29,688 nucleotides of DNA from JBMORO01 sp049322295. GTDB taxonomy: Bacteria; Patescibacteriota; Minisyncoccia; RBG-13-40-8-A. Location: the NCBI GenBank assembly GCA_049322295.1, contig JBMORO010000064.1, positions 1-29,688 on the forward strand, read 5' to 3'. Shown in pieces: positions 21,085 through 29,296 of this stretch (position 1 is its first letter; every line of letters begins with the position of its first letter). The position numbers were made by a program, and so were the translations under genes. Under the pieces are notes generated by a model, which did not search any database, was not told the origin of the DNA, and worked only from the letters and a program-made list of their open reading frames with translations.

Positions 21085-24015
21085 ACCAACGATTCTAATA
21101 GAATCTATTCCTTTAATTTTAATTAAGCTACCGTCAACTAGTCGGCCAACTAAAACAGCTTCGGTATCAGTGGAACTTAATTTAAGCGATTGGGTTTTGA
21201 AATGCAGGATTAAGTCTAAATCACCATCATTATCTACATCTTCAAAATTTCCTCTCAAAGGTTTGGCTCCGGCAAATACAATGCTTTCTATAGCAACATT
21301 TTTAGCATCAAAGAACTTATCGCTTAAAACAGCAACTGGGGTCACTCCTTTAGATTTAAGGTTAATACTATTAGGATAATTATCTGGTTTGATATCAATA
21401 TCAATAATTCGATAAATTTCTGTTTCTTGGATAGTCTTCTTTGAATAATTTAACTCAAATTCTTGAATGCTATCTGTGACTGTATTACCTTCTAAAATTA
21501 CTTCTTTTGACTGACCATTTTGGTCATAAGTCAATAACTCTATTGTATAGGTTCCGGTAGCAATGCCGATTACTTGGATATCATATTTTCCTTCGAGAGG
21601 CATCGGGATGTATATTGCTTTGATTTCGTGTATTTCAGTAAGGGGAATTTCGCTGGTTATGATTAGACCCTCGGTGGTGTAACTACCATCGGGAATTTCA
21701 TTATAAATTATATTATTTATTGAATCTTTTCCAAGTTTTCTTCCTAAAGGATCGGTAATAAGTAATTCAGCCGGGGAAGCGAGATAAAAATAGAGAGAAG
21801 CAGTAATTGGTTTTGGTGTTTCTAGATAACTAAAAAGGTTGGCTTTATCAAAATAATTATTATAGCCACGGATTTTATTCACTAAATCCTCAGTATCATT
21901 AAGAGTTTTGGTATTATACCAAACCGGGTCTTTTAGTCCATAAGTAGCAGCCAGTTTATTATCAACTACAAAATAATGGCCGAATTTATTACTATAAGCA
22001 ATAACTGGTTTTGCGGAGTTAATGTAATTATCTATGCGGAAGCTACCAGAAGGTTCATTGTAATAATCAAAACTTAATCTTGCCTTCTTTACGCCATCTT
22101 CAATAAATCCCAAATACTCAATTCCTTTGCCCCAATACAATCTACCATCTTTTGTATACCCATTATTACTCGTCAGCCAAAAATTGATATTTGCGGGGTC
22201 AGTATTACTATTATTGACTCCCATATCAATATCATAATATCTACCAAGCATTACCATTGAAGTAATAGCGCAACCGCAATCACTAATTCTCCAACCACAA
22301 GAAGAATACGGTTTATCAGCAGTAGCGTAGGCATAGGGTAAATGATCCCATCCATCGGTTTCTCCTAAAGATGGATATGGTGATATAACCTGCGTATACA
22401 ATGGCACTAATTTCACCTCAAAATCCACATTTCCTACTTCTCCAAACTCCTGCCAATCTGAAATGGCTCCTCGGAAATCCACTGCCCTTGCCCGCCAATG
22501 ATATTTGCCATTAACTAGTCCATATCTAGTTACGACGGCTTCGCTATCAGAATCGACAAAATCAGACTGTAAAATATCCTGTTCATTAAAATCTTGACCA
22601 TATTCTTTAAGCTCGACTTGAAATTTTACTCTGTCGTTATCGGGATCAGTTGCTATTGCCTTAAAAATAACAGTTGATTCAGTAGCTGTCCACCCTTCTT
22701 CTATTACTGTTATACTATCAAATTTATATTGATTAAGATTCGAAAGGATTGGGGGCTGATTAATTATGGCCTCCCACCCATTTTCATTCATAAACGGATA
22801 CCTATCTCGACTATAATAAGAAAATAAAGTGGGAGCATCTCCGATTCCATCGCTTCCTGACTGATCTTGATTGGGACCACTGAATTGGTCTACTCCAAGG
22901 TAATCTGACCAATAATTTCCTCCGTCCGGATAATCATTATCCCAAAAAGCGGGAGGATATTGATAGTTCTGAGACCCAAACCAGATGAGTTGATTATTTA
23001 TAAAATTATTATGATAAATGTAATTATCAAGACAATAATGGACTGCAATTCCGCCCCCTCCATTCGAAGTAATAGTATTTTCAATTATTGTGTTGCGAGA
23101 AACCTCTATTTCTCCTGAAGGAGTTAAAGCACTTTTATCTATGTCAATTCCTTCGTAATTATTAGAACTAATGAGGTTATTTTTTATCAAATTATCCTGA
23201 GCTCCTATCATTCGTATTCCATACCAAGTATTTAAATTTATAATATTATTTGTTATTTCATTATAAGATGAGTAAGCAATGTTTAAACCTGGGCCCTGAT
23301 TATTAGAAAGCATATTATTGGTAATAGTATTTTGGGACGAATAAATGAGATGAAGTCCGTAAAAAGAGTTAGTGACTATACAATTTTTAATAGCAATATC
23401 TTCTTTATCATTAATATAAATCCCATGACTGGAAACCGCTGAGATAGTATGACCATTGCAATCGAAGACAATATTATCTGTTGTTATTTCTATACTCTCG
23501 ATCAAATCTTGAGTTAAAGTACAAGTTGAAATACTCGGATTCCAAATACCATAATCAGAACAATCATCAGGAATAAATATGGTACCTCCTTCTTCTTGAA
23601 ACCAAATATGATGAGACCGAGTCAGCCCTTGGGTCCAAGTATAATTTCCATTCTCATCTGAAACAACAACAGTTTCATTTTTATAACTGTCTTCATATTT
23701 ATAATAATTTTTATTTAGTTCTAAATTACTAATAATTAAAGTGATAGAATCAGAAATAGAAGAAGCCCCGATAATGAGGCTTATTGTTTTGGGAGCGGAT
23801 TCTAATAATACAGTTATTTCTTCGCTGCTTTTGAGGGAGACGTTAAGGTATTCACTATCTGTTATCTTAAAAAAAGTGCCAGTTCCTTGAATATGACCCG
23901 GTAGTGGTAATGGATTGCCAATATTCTCCGCTAGGGTGGGAGGTGAAAATAGAAAAAATATCCCGAAAGCTAATAAGATAAAGGTCGTTAACTTAATTAT
24001 TTTCATAGAAGACAT
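21079..24015 (-). CDS. Secreted beta-helix protein with C39-like peptidase domain
   Basis: This 978-residue protein has a signal peptide (about 8-29) and an N-terminal strand-rich domain. A right-handed parallel beta-helix of NosD/PbH1 type follows (about 160-330), with NTITNN, NEITNNI, NLIKNNLI and NYEGIDI repeats. A linker with a fibronectin-like region (about 430-530) leads to a papain-like C39 domain with SDCGCAITSM (Cys near 578), KFGHYFVVD (His near 679) and LKDPVW (Asp near 695), and then a C-terminal domain with IDIKPDNYPNSINLKSKGVTP and EDVDNDGDLDL, a possible calcium site. There is no C-terminal anchor. It probably binds and cuts polysaccharide or protein at the cell surface. Domain limits are estimates. 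Confidence 0.85.
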   Translation of the reverse strand: MSSMKIIKLTTFILLAFGIFFLFSPPTLAENIGNPLPLPGHIQGTGTFFKITDSEYLNVSLKSSEEITVLLESAPKTISLIIGASSISDSITLIISNLELNKNYYKYEDSYKNETVVVSDENGNYTWTQGLTRSHHIWFQEEGGTIFIPDDCSDYGIWNPSISTCTLTQDLIESIEITTDNIVFDCNGHTISAVSSHGIYINDKEDIAIKNCIVTNSFYGLHLIYSSQNTITNNMLSNNQGPGLNIAYSSYNEITNNIINLNTWYGIRMIGAQDNLIKNNLISSNNYEGIDIDKSALTPSGEIEVSRNTIIENTITSNGGGGIAVHYCLDNYIYHNNFINNQLIWFGSQNYQYPPAFWDNDYPDGGNYWSDYLGVDQFSGPNQDQSGSDGIGDAPTLFSYYSRDRYPFMNENGWEAIINQPPILSNLNQYKFDSITVIEEGWTATESTVIFKAIATDPDNDRVKFQVELKEYGQDFNEQDILQSDFVDSDSEAVVTRYGLVNGKYHWRARAVDFRGAISDWQEFGEVGNVDFEVKLVPLYTQVISPYPSLGETDGWDHLPYAYATADKPYSSCGWRISDCGCAITSMVMLGRYYDIDMGVNNSNTDPANINFWLTSNNGYTKDGRLYWGKGIEYLGFIEDGVKKARLSFDYYNEPSGSFRIDNYINSAKPVIAYSNKFGHYFVVDNKLAATYGLKDPVWYNTKTLNDTEDLVNKIRGYNNYFDKANLFSYLETPKPITASLYFYLASPAELLITDPLGRKLGKDSINNIIYNEIPDGSYTTEGLIITSEIPLTEIHEIKAIYIPMPLEGKYDIQVIGIATGTYTIELLTYDQNGQSKEVILEGNTVTDSIQEFELNYSKKTIQETEIYRIIDIDIKPDNYPNSINLKSKGVTPVAVLSDKFFDAKNVAIESIVFAGAKPLRGNFEDVDNDGDLDLILHFKTQSLKLSSTDTEAVLVGRLVDGSLIKIKGIDSIRIVGK

Positions 24016-24030
24016 TAAATTTTATCAATT

Positions 24031-26292
24031 TCACCCTAAGGCCCTCAGGATTTTTTCTTTTAATCCTTCTGGGTCGAATCCTCCGGATTGATAAACTTCA
24101 TTTGGTGGACCGGATTTCAAAAATTTAGTAATCCCAATTACTCGTTTATCATAATCTTGAGGCAGAATAAAGGGATTTAAAAATCCAGGCCAGCCATTGT
24201 GTAAAGTAATTACTCTTTGTCTATCTTCATCAGATAAAATTGAATTAGCTTTTTGAGGATTGGTTTGTCTTAGTTCTTCAAATAATTCTGGTGAAGTAAC
24301 AGCTATAATTTTTATATCATAATCTTTTTCCAATTCTGGCAAAATTTCCAAAATATTCGCCATTACCTGACCCCCGCAAATTGCTAAAACAATTTTTCTT
24401 TTGCCATTTTCCGAAAATTGCTTAAAAACATAAGCACCATATATTGCTTCTCTAGCTGGCGGAACACCATTCCCCCTTTTAAATACCGGCGTGGCCGGAC
24501 GCATCACCGAAAAAGCCACTGGCTCGCCCCTCTCAATGGCATGAAAAAGCATTTCAATTGTTTCATTAGCATCCAGGGGTTTATAAACTTTTATTCCTGG
24601 ATAAGCTGTAAACAAGGACATCCAAAAAAGACCGTGATGAGTTGGCCCATCTTCACCAGTTTCTGGACCATCATGAGCAGCCATCATAATAAAAAATCCC
24701 TTACAATGACGATTAGTAGCATTGGTAATTAAAGCCATTCTTATAGCATTACTCATAATGGAAGTAAAAACTCCGTAAGAGGCGAAAACACTCATTGCTT
24801 GAAAACCACCTGGTAAAACATCCTGGGTTAAAGCAGTAGACATCAAAGCCATATTTGATTCAGCAATGCCAAAACGAAACCCTCGACCTAAGGGGTTTTT
24901 TTTGTTAATTACTCCATAAACATTTTCCGCTGCGCCAGTTAAAATTGATTTCATTAAATCCCCTGCTCCAATATAGAAAAAAGCAGTTTTACTCATTAGC
25001 CATTTAAAAAATGCTTCAGTCGCTTTGCGAGTGGCGACTAATACTTCTCCGCCTTGGCCGGAAAAAACTAATTCTGGGGGTAAAACACCTGGTCTTTTTA
25101 TTGATTTGTAATCAGCAATAGGACGACCCCTTAAAGCTTTTTTCATTTTTTCTAATAACTCTTTTTCTGGCTTAATCTTTTTAGCCCCGATTTCTAATCT
25201 TTCAACAAAATAATTAATATCATCCTTAGATAAATGAGAAAGGACAACTTCAATATCTTTTATTTGTTCATTATCAATTCCCGGAATATCAAAACCCAAT
25301 TTTTTCATTACTTCAACATACTCTTGATGAGGTAAGGCCGTGCCATGGGAATCAGCCGTGCCCTCTAATCGGCCATAATATTTACCTTTGATAGTATGAC
25401 AAATAATTACAGTTGAACGTTTGTTGCCGAACCCTTGAAGAGCTTTATTATAAGCATAAACCAGTTCTAAAACATTATGACCATTAACCTCAATAATATT
25501 CCAACCAGTGGCAAACCAGTAATTTAAATAAGGCAAACTAATGACATCAGAAATTGGTCCGTCAATGCCAAAACCATTCCAATCCAAACTAATAATTATA
25601 TTATCAATTCCCAATGATTGGGTTAAATTTCTAAATTCAAAACTTACTCCTTCTTCAGTTTCCGCATCACCAGCGATAACAAAAATTTTCGTATCTAAAC
25701 CATTTGATTTTTGTAAAGTTGCTAAGCCCAGGGCTGAAGAAAAACCATGACCAGATGAACCAGTAGAAATATCTGACAAAGGATAATTTGCTTCAATATG
25801 ACCAGTTGGACCATCACAATGACGAAAACGGCAAAGATAGGTTGGATAAAATGCTGCTAATTTTTTAATATCAAATTCTTTTCCGCTCCGTTTTAAACAT
25901 TCATAAATTAAAGACAAAATTGAATGAAATAAGGGCGTGCAATGACCAGCTGACCAAACAATTCTATCTCTGCCTGGATGATTGGGATTTAAAGGATCAA
26001 AAGCCATTACTCCCGACAAAAGCAAAGATAAAACTTGTTCGACCTTGGAAGAAGAACCACCAGGATGACCTCCTTTAATACTATCAATGGCAGCAAAAGC
26101 CAGTCCTCGAATAATTTTAGCCAAATGATTAGCTTTATCTAAATCAATTCCTTTAATTGGCTCAAGGTTTAAACCCCGAAGGTCTAAATAAGCTCCGCCT
26201 TCAACCACATACTTAAATCTCTTTGGCTCTTTTTTAGCTAAAGCACTTAAATCTTTTTTATTTAAGATATTATAATCTTTCTTTTTTGGCAT
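24031..26292 (-). CDS. tkt: Transketolase
   Basis: This 753-residue protein has the single-chain transketolase layout: an N-terminal thiamine-diphosphate domain with GGHPGG (about 73-78), GHCTPLFHSIL, STGSSGHG and GDAETEEGVSFE (GDG-type metal site), a pyrimidine domain with FRFGIAESNM, HDGPETGEDGPTHHG and a PLDANET segment, and a C-terminal domain ending QSGGFDPEGLKEKILRALG. It moves two-carbon units between sugar phosphates, giving pentoses to small genomes that lack a full oxidative pathway. It is longer than usual (about 630-670) because of an N-terminal extension and a linker near 330-400. A TGnTATAAT promoter lies upstream. A partial copy of its 3' end lies at 19904. Confidence 0.93.
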   Translation of the reverse strand: MPKKKDYNILNKKDLSALAKKEPKRFKYVVEGGAYLDLRGLNLEPIKGIDLDKANHLAKIIRGLAFAAIDSIKGGHPGGSSSKVEQVLSLLLSGVMAFDPLNPNHPGRDRIVWSAGHCTPLFHSILSLIYECLKRSGKEFDIKKLAAFYPTYLCRFRHCDGPTGHIEANYPLSDISTGSSGHGFSSALGLATLQKSNGLDTKIFVIAGDAETEEGVSFEFRNLTQSLGIDNIIISLDWNGFGIDGPISDVISLPYLNYWFATGWNIIEVNGHNVLELVYAYNKALQGFGNKRSTVIICHTIKGKYYGRLEGTADSHGTALPHQEYVEVMKKLGFDIPGIDNEQIKDIEVVLSHLSKDDINYFVERLEIGAKKIKPEKELLEKMKKALRGRPIADYKSIKRPGVLPPELVFSGQGGEVLVATRKATEAFFKWLMSKTAFFYIGAGDLMKSILTGAAENVYGVINKKNPLGRGFRFGIAESNMALMSTALTQDVLPGGFQAMSVFASYGVFTSIMSNAIRMALITNATNRHCKGFFIMMAAHDGPETGEDGPTHHGLFWMSLFTAYPGIKVYKPLDANETIEMLFHAIERGEPVAFSVMRPATPVFKRGNGVPPAREAIYGAYVFKQFSENGKRKIVLAICGGQVMANILEILPELEKDYDIKIIAVTSPELFEELRQTNPQKANSILSDEDRQRVITLHNGWPGFLNPFILPQDYDKRVIGITKFLKSGPPNEVYQSGGFDPEGLKEKILRALG

Positions 26293-26328
26293 ATGTTTAA
26301 AAAATTAATTTTTATACTTTTATTATAT

Positions 26329-26337
26329 ATTATAACA
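26329..26337 (-). promoter_or_regulatory. Extended -10 promoter of tkt
   Basis: TGTTATAAT on the minus strand (26337-26329) is an extended -10 box (TGnTATAAT) about 37 nt before the tkt ATG. No -35 match is needed or seen. Confidence 0.55.
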
Positions 26338-26340
26338 CAA

Positions 26341-26380
26341 AATAAAAACAAATCCGACCTGAGTCGGATTTGTTTTTATT
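26341..26380 (-). terminator. Strong terminator after the coiled-coil gene
   Basis: AATAAAAACAAATCCGAC pairs perfectly over 18 bp with GTCGGATTTGTTTTTATT around CTGA, with a T run on the minus strand. It ends the sigma/anti-sigma/coiled-coil operon. Confidence 0.88.
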
Positions 26381-26390
26381 AAGTTATTAC

Positions 26391-27451
26391 TTATAATCCT
26401 AAAGCTTCTTTTAATTTATCTCTGGCCTCTTGCATTGCCTTTTTGAAATATTGCAATGCTTCTCTAAAAGCTTGCTGGCGAGCATCAACTAATGGCTTAA
26501 GGTCTAATTCTTCAACTGCCTGTATATCGCTAATAAATTTTTCCCTAGCTGCTTTCAATGCTGCTTTTAATGTTTCTCTAACTTGAGCTGGGTCATTTCC
26601 AGCTGCACAATCTGCTTTTGCCTTATCTATGGCTGCCTGATAAGCACTGAGATAATTATTTTTAGCTGTCTCAATTGCTGTTTTGCGATTAGCAATTGCT
26701 TGGTCAAGAGCATCGCGAAAATCAGAAATTGCTTCATCTATTGCTGCCTGACGACTGGCTATGGCGTCTTTGACAGCTTGTTTAAATTCTATTAATGCTT
26801 CCATTTGGGCAGAAGTGGTAGCAATATCTTCAAGCTTGTCAAAATGCTCCTCCCATTTTTCTTCCCATTTTTCTCTGTGCTCCTCTAACCTAATATCTCT
26901 GTTTTCTCTTCTTTGTTCCAATCTCTCTAATCTCTCTGTTTGTCTTTCTTGAATTTTGGCCTGACGCTCGGTTATATTTTGGTCAATCTTAACCATCCAA
27001 TTTACTAATTGCTCACAAAATCTTGCTTGTCTATTTTCTATTATCTNNNNNNNNNNNNNNNNNNNNNNNNNNNNNNNNNNNNNNNNNNNNNNNNNNNNNN
27101 NNNNNNNNNNNNNNNNNNNNNNNNNNNNNNNNNNNNNNNNNNNNNNAATCTCTCTAATCTCTCTGTTTGTCTTTCTTGAATTTTGGCCTGACGCTCGGTT
27201 ATATTTTGGTCAATCTTAACCATCCAATTTACTAATTGCTCACAAAATCTTGCTTGTCTATTTTCTATTATCTCTTGTCTATTTTCTATTATCTGATTAT
27301 ATGACTCTGTAGCTCTATGTTCTATACTTCTTCCTCGGATCTCATTAAACCAATCCTTAATACTTTTGGCAAAAGAAATATTAGGAATTAATAAACTGAT
27401 AATCAATAAAATAGTCAAAATACTAATAATTTTAGAATTCGTTTTCATCAT
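26391..27451 (-). CDS. Secreted coiled-coil protein, split by an assembly gap
   Basis: On the right of the gap a gene starts MMKTNSKIISILTILL, a signal peptide ending ISFAKS, and runs through IIENRQ repeats into NWMVKIDQNITERQ. On the left the same NWMVKIDQ sequence occurs again and continues to the stop at 26391. Merging the 127-nt overlap gives one protein of about 277 residues: a signal peptide, then almost wholly charged helix with EKWEEKWEEH and repeated AI(D/E/A)..A motifs, so a long coiled coil outside the cytoplasm. It overlaps the anti-sigma gene by 20 nt and is the third gene of that operon. Its role may be as an envelope-stress target or effector of the sigma factor. Function unknown. 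Confidence 0.75.
26920..27046. repeat. 127-nt sequence at the left edge of the gap
   Basis: Identical base for base to 27147-27273 at the right edge of the gap. The identity runs exactly up to both gap edges, as expected of overlapping contig ends. Confidence 0.92.
27047..27146. other. Assembly gap of 100 N
   Basis: A fixed-size run of 100 unknown bases inside the coiled-coil gene. Because the flanks overlap by 127 nt, the real distance is probably negative and no sequence is missing. A true tandem duplication cannot be excluded from this sequence alone. Confidence 0.95.
27147..27273. repeat. 127-nt sequence at the right edge of the gap
   Basis: Second copy of 26920-27046. It contains the first unit of a 21-bp tandem repeat and ends exactly at that unit's end. 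Confidence 0.92.
27253..27294. repeat. Tandem 21-bp repeat, two units
   Basis: CTTGTCTATTTTCTATTATC plus T, twice in a row (27253-27273, 27274-27294), encoding EIIENRQ twice. The left contig ends exactly at the end of one unit, so variable copy number may have caused the assembly break. Confidence 0.88.
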
Positions 27452-28001
27452 AAGATTGACCAAAATCACTAATCGCCTGACTATCCAAATTGATTAAAGA
27501 AGCGTCATTGCCTTCATCAGTAATTATAACCATCTCATTTTCAGAAAGAGCAACCATGGCATCAATTACATTATCAATATCTCCGGTTGTTTCTGGAACA
27601 GGAACTTCTTTGGGTGTTTCAACATATTTTTTTTCTATATATTCTTCAGCAGTTGGTTGTTCTTCGCCAGTCAATTGTTCGCCACCGGTTAGTTTTTCTC
27701 CTTCTGGACCAGTTATTGGTGCTTTTTGCCCAAACTGGACAATGCCCCAAACCACGGCTATCAAAATCACCAAAGCTACTGGCACAAGAATTTTCCATTT
27801 AATCATAAGATTGTGAATTTGGTTAAAAATTAGTTCATAACCCGAGAGCCGACCTTTTTTCTTCTCTCGTATCTCTACATCCCCACACCTAAAATTTAGG
27901 TGTGGGGATAAATCAGCCACAATTTTTCTGGCTAATTCTTCTGATGGTTTAATCTTTGTTTTAAACTGGGATAAAAATTTTTCTAATTCTTTATCGTTCA
28001 T
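27432..28001 (-). CDS. Putative anti-sigma factor, single-pass membrane protein
   Basis: This 189-residue protein has a cytoplasmic N-terminal part with two helices (ELEKFLSQFKTKIKPSEELARKIVADL), a transmembrane helix (about 68-90) and an acidic extracytoplasmic C-terminus. It directly follows an ECF sigma gene with an 11-nt overlap, the usual arrangement for a membrane anti-sigma factor. No ZAS zinc motif is seen, so it belongs to another type. A perfect palindrome encodes residues 31-41 (LSPHLNFRCGD) in the cytoplasmic part, which may affect sigma binding. It overlaps the coiled-coil gene downstream by 20 nt. The role is inferred from context and topology. Confidence 0.78.
   Translation of the reverse strand: MNDKELEKFLSQFKTKIKPSEELARKIVADLSPHLNFRCGDVEIREKKKGRLSGYELIFNQIHNLMIKWKILVPVALVILIAVVWGIVQFGQKAPITGPEGEKLTGGEQLTGEEQPTAEEYIEKKYVETPKEVPVPETTGDIDNVIDAMVALSENEMVIITDEGNDASLINLDSQAISDFGQSYDENEF
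27879..27909. repeat. Family C palindrome inside the anti-sigma gene
   Basis: Perfect 15-bp arms ATCCCCACACCTAAA and TTTAGGTGTGGGGAT around one A. It is the closest solo relative of the GIY-YIG inverted repeats and is read in frame. Confidence 0.88.
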
Positions 28002-28551
28002 AATCTTTATTTAGATACTCTTTTAATGATTTTATTGCTCGAGATTGGAGTTGACGAATAGCATCTTCTTTTTTGTTCATAATTTTAGCTATTTCTTTAT
28101 TGGATAGCTCCTCAATAAACTTTAAAATTATTACCTCTTGCTGGTCTTCGCTTAATAAACTAATGGCTTCTTTAACTACTCTAAAATCTTCCTCTTCTTC
28201 AATTAAATCATATATCGGTCTTCTGCTATCTTTTATTGTGTCTCTTGCCAAGTCGCTTATTTTCCATTCTTTCCTTTTCTTCCAATAATCAATAATCGTA
28301 TTTCTGGCAATAGTATAAAGCCAACTAGAAAACGGGTTCTTTTTTTGCTGGTAATTTGGCAAGGCATTCCAAGCTTTTAAAAACACGGCTTGAGTCAGGT
28401 CCTCGGCTTCCTCATAGCTTTTTATCCGAAAATAAATAAATCTAAAAATCGGACTAATATAATATTCGTAAAGATAAGAAAAAGCCTTTTCATCGCCTCT
28501 TTTTGCCTTTTTTACAATTTTAATCAATTTTTCTTTATTTATTTTCTCCAT
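27991..28551 (-). CDS. ECF-type RNA polymerase sigma factor
   Basis: This 186-residue protein has sigma region 2 (about 23-90: AFSYLYEYYISPIFRF, EEAEDLTQAVFLKAW, NPFSSWLYTIARNTIIDYWKK) and region 4 (about 125-178: LSEDQQEVIILKFIEELSNK, EIAKIMNKKEDAIRQLQSRA). Regions 1 and 3 are absent, as usual for ECF factors. It directs RNA polymerase to a small set of promoters, probably in response to an envelope signal passed by the anti-sigma factor encoded next to it. The stop overlaps the anti-sigma start by 11 nt, which ensures coupled translation. No target promoter was identified. Confidence 0.93.
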   Translation of the reverse strand: MEKINKEKLIKIVKKAKRGDEKAFSYLYEYYISPIFRFIYFRIKSYEEAEDLTQAVFLKAWNALPNYQQKKNPFSSWLYTIARNTIIDYWKKRKEWKISDLARDTIKDSRRPIYDLIEEEEDFRVVKEAISLLSEDQQEVIILKFIEELSNKEIAKIMNKKEDAIRQLQSRAIKSLKEYLNKDYER

Positions 28552-28568
28552 AATATATAACGATTCAG

Positions 28569-28847
28569 CTATGATTTTGTGATTCTTATCGCCTTCCCTT
28601 CTATTATTGCTTTGGAAATTTTTTTGTAAGCCGAAGACAAGATTCTTTGAAAAGTACTTTGGGAAGTTTTCATTTGCTTGGCCGCTTCTATTTGGTCTAA
28701 ATCTTTTATGTTTTTTAATCTTAATGCCTCGGCTTCTTCTCTGGTTAATTCAATTACTTCTAAAAACCGCATTGGAATACCTTGCGGTTTATAATAACTC
28801 ACTCTCGGATTAAATCTTATTCTTCTACAAAGTCGTGGTCTTGTCAT
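28569..28847 (-). CDS. DUF134 family putative DNA-binding protein
   Basis: The 92-residue protein from MTRPRLCRRI belongs to the DUF134/UPF0251 family: PRLCRRIRFNPRVSYYKPQG, then PMRFLEVIELTREEAEALRL and a sigma-region-4-like helix-turn-helix, LDQIEAAKQMKTSQSTFQRI. An upstream ATG at 28895 adds 16 residues read from a palindrome and is not believed. Family members are often found near DUF5320 and iron-molybdenum cofactor-type proteins, as here, and are thought to be regulators. It follows the DUF5320 gene, with a perfect palindrome between, and lies 18 nt before the sigma gene. Confidence 0.85.
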   Translation of the reverse strand: MTRPRLCRRIRFNPRVSYYKPQGIPMRFLEVIELTREEAEALRLKNIKDLDQIEAAKQMKTSQSTFQRILSSAYKKISKAIIEGKAIRITKS

Positions 28848-28886
28848 ACAATTTAATTTTATTATAATATAAAAAATATGGGGAGA

Positions 28887-28914
28887 CCCCCACACCTATG
28901 CATAGGTGTGGGGG
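28887..28914. repeat. Family C palindrome, perfect 28 nt
   Basis: CCCCCACACCTATG joined to CATAGGTGTGGGGG without a loop. It lies between the DUF5320 and DUF134 genes and could act as an attenuator. It has the same CACACCT/AGGTGTG core as 27879-27909 with different inner bases that remain complementary. Confidence 0.88.
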
Positions 28915-28920
28915 CTCTTC

Positions 28921-29145
28921 TTATTTCTGGCTTCTTAAGGATTTCAATTCTTCTTCAACTGCTTTCAGTTCTTCTTTCAATATCTTTATCTCTTCTTCTA
29001 ATGCAACTTTTTCATCCTGCTTTGTCCAGCGTCTAAAACCATAACCTCTCCCAAAACCTCGTCTTAATCCTAATCCACAAGGACCTAAACCCCAACCAGT
29101 TCCCGGACCCATTCCCCAAGGACCAGTTCCATCAAATCGTGGCAT
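28921..29145 (-). CDS. DUF5320-type Gly/Arg/Trp-rich small protein
   Basis: This 74-residue protein starts MPRFDGTGPWGMGPGTGWGL, the hallmark of the DUF5320 family. A Gly/Arg-rich middle (GLRRGFGRGYGFRRW) follows, and then a coiled coil (about 42-72, EKVALEEEIKILKEELKAVE). Its function is unknown; relatives are encoded near NifX/NafY-like and DUF134 proteins in anaerobes, suggesting a metal or redox link. A promoter with an overlapping palindromic operator precedes it, with a leader of about 120 nt. Confidence 0.88.
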   Translation of the reverse strand: MPRFDGTGPWGMGPGTGWGLGPCGLGLRRGFGRGYGFRRWTKQDEKVALEEEIKILKEELKAVEEELKSLRSQK

Positions 29146-29169
29146 ATTGATTTAGAAATTAGCTGTGTA

Positions 29170-29203
29170 GAAATTAGAAATTGGTTTTCTGCTTTCTAAT
29201 TTC
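29170..29203 (-). other. Leader hairpin of the DUF5320 gene
   Basis: GAAATTAGAAA (29170-29180) and TTTCTAATTTC (29193-29203) are perfect complements with a 12-nt loop. Further TTCTAATT-like units in 29205-29240 give the leader a low-complexity, repeat-like look and allow alternative pairings. Confidence 0.6.
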
Positions 29204-29265
29204 CATTACTAATTTCCATTTTCTATTAACTATTTTCTAATTACCGACCTTTTTAAGCTACATTA

Positions 29266-29296
29266 TGAATATATATTCAAAAAAATCGCTTGTCAA
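29266..29296 (-). promoter_or_regulatory. Promoter and palindromic operator of the DUF5320 gene
   Basis: TTGACA (29296-29291), 17 nt and TATATT (29273-29268) on the minus strand. The -10 lies in the perfect palindrome TGAATATATATTCA (29266-29279), well placed for a dimeric repressor, perhaps the DUF134 protein. The start of the spacer (GCGATTTTTTT) is nearly the same as in the copper-operon promoter. Confidence 0.65.

Noticed and set aside
26391..27451. True tandem duplication of the coiled-coil gene
   Set aside because: The identity is exact, 127 nt, and stops at both gap edges; overlapping contig ends are the simpler reading, though long reads would decide.
28848..28895. Upstream start for the DUF134 gene
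   Set aside because: The extra 16 residues are read from sequence next to the palindrome, while the family N-terminus begins at MTRPRLCRR.
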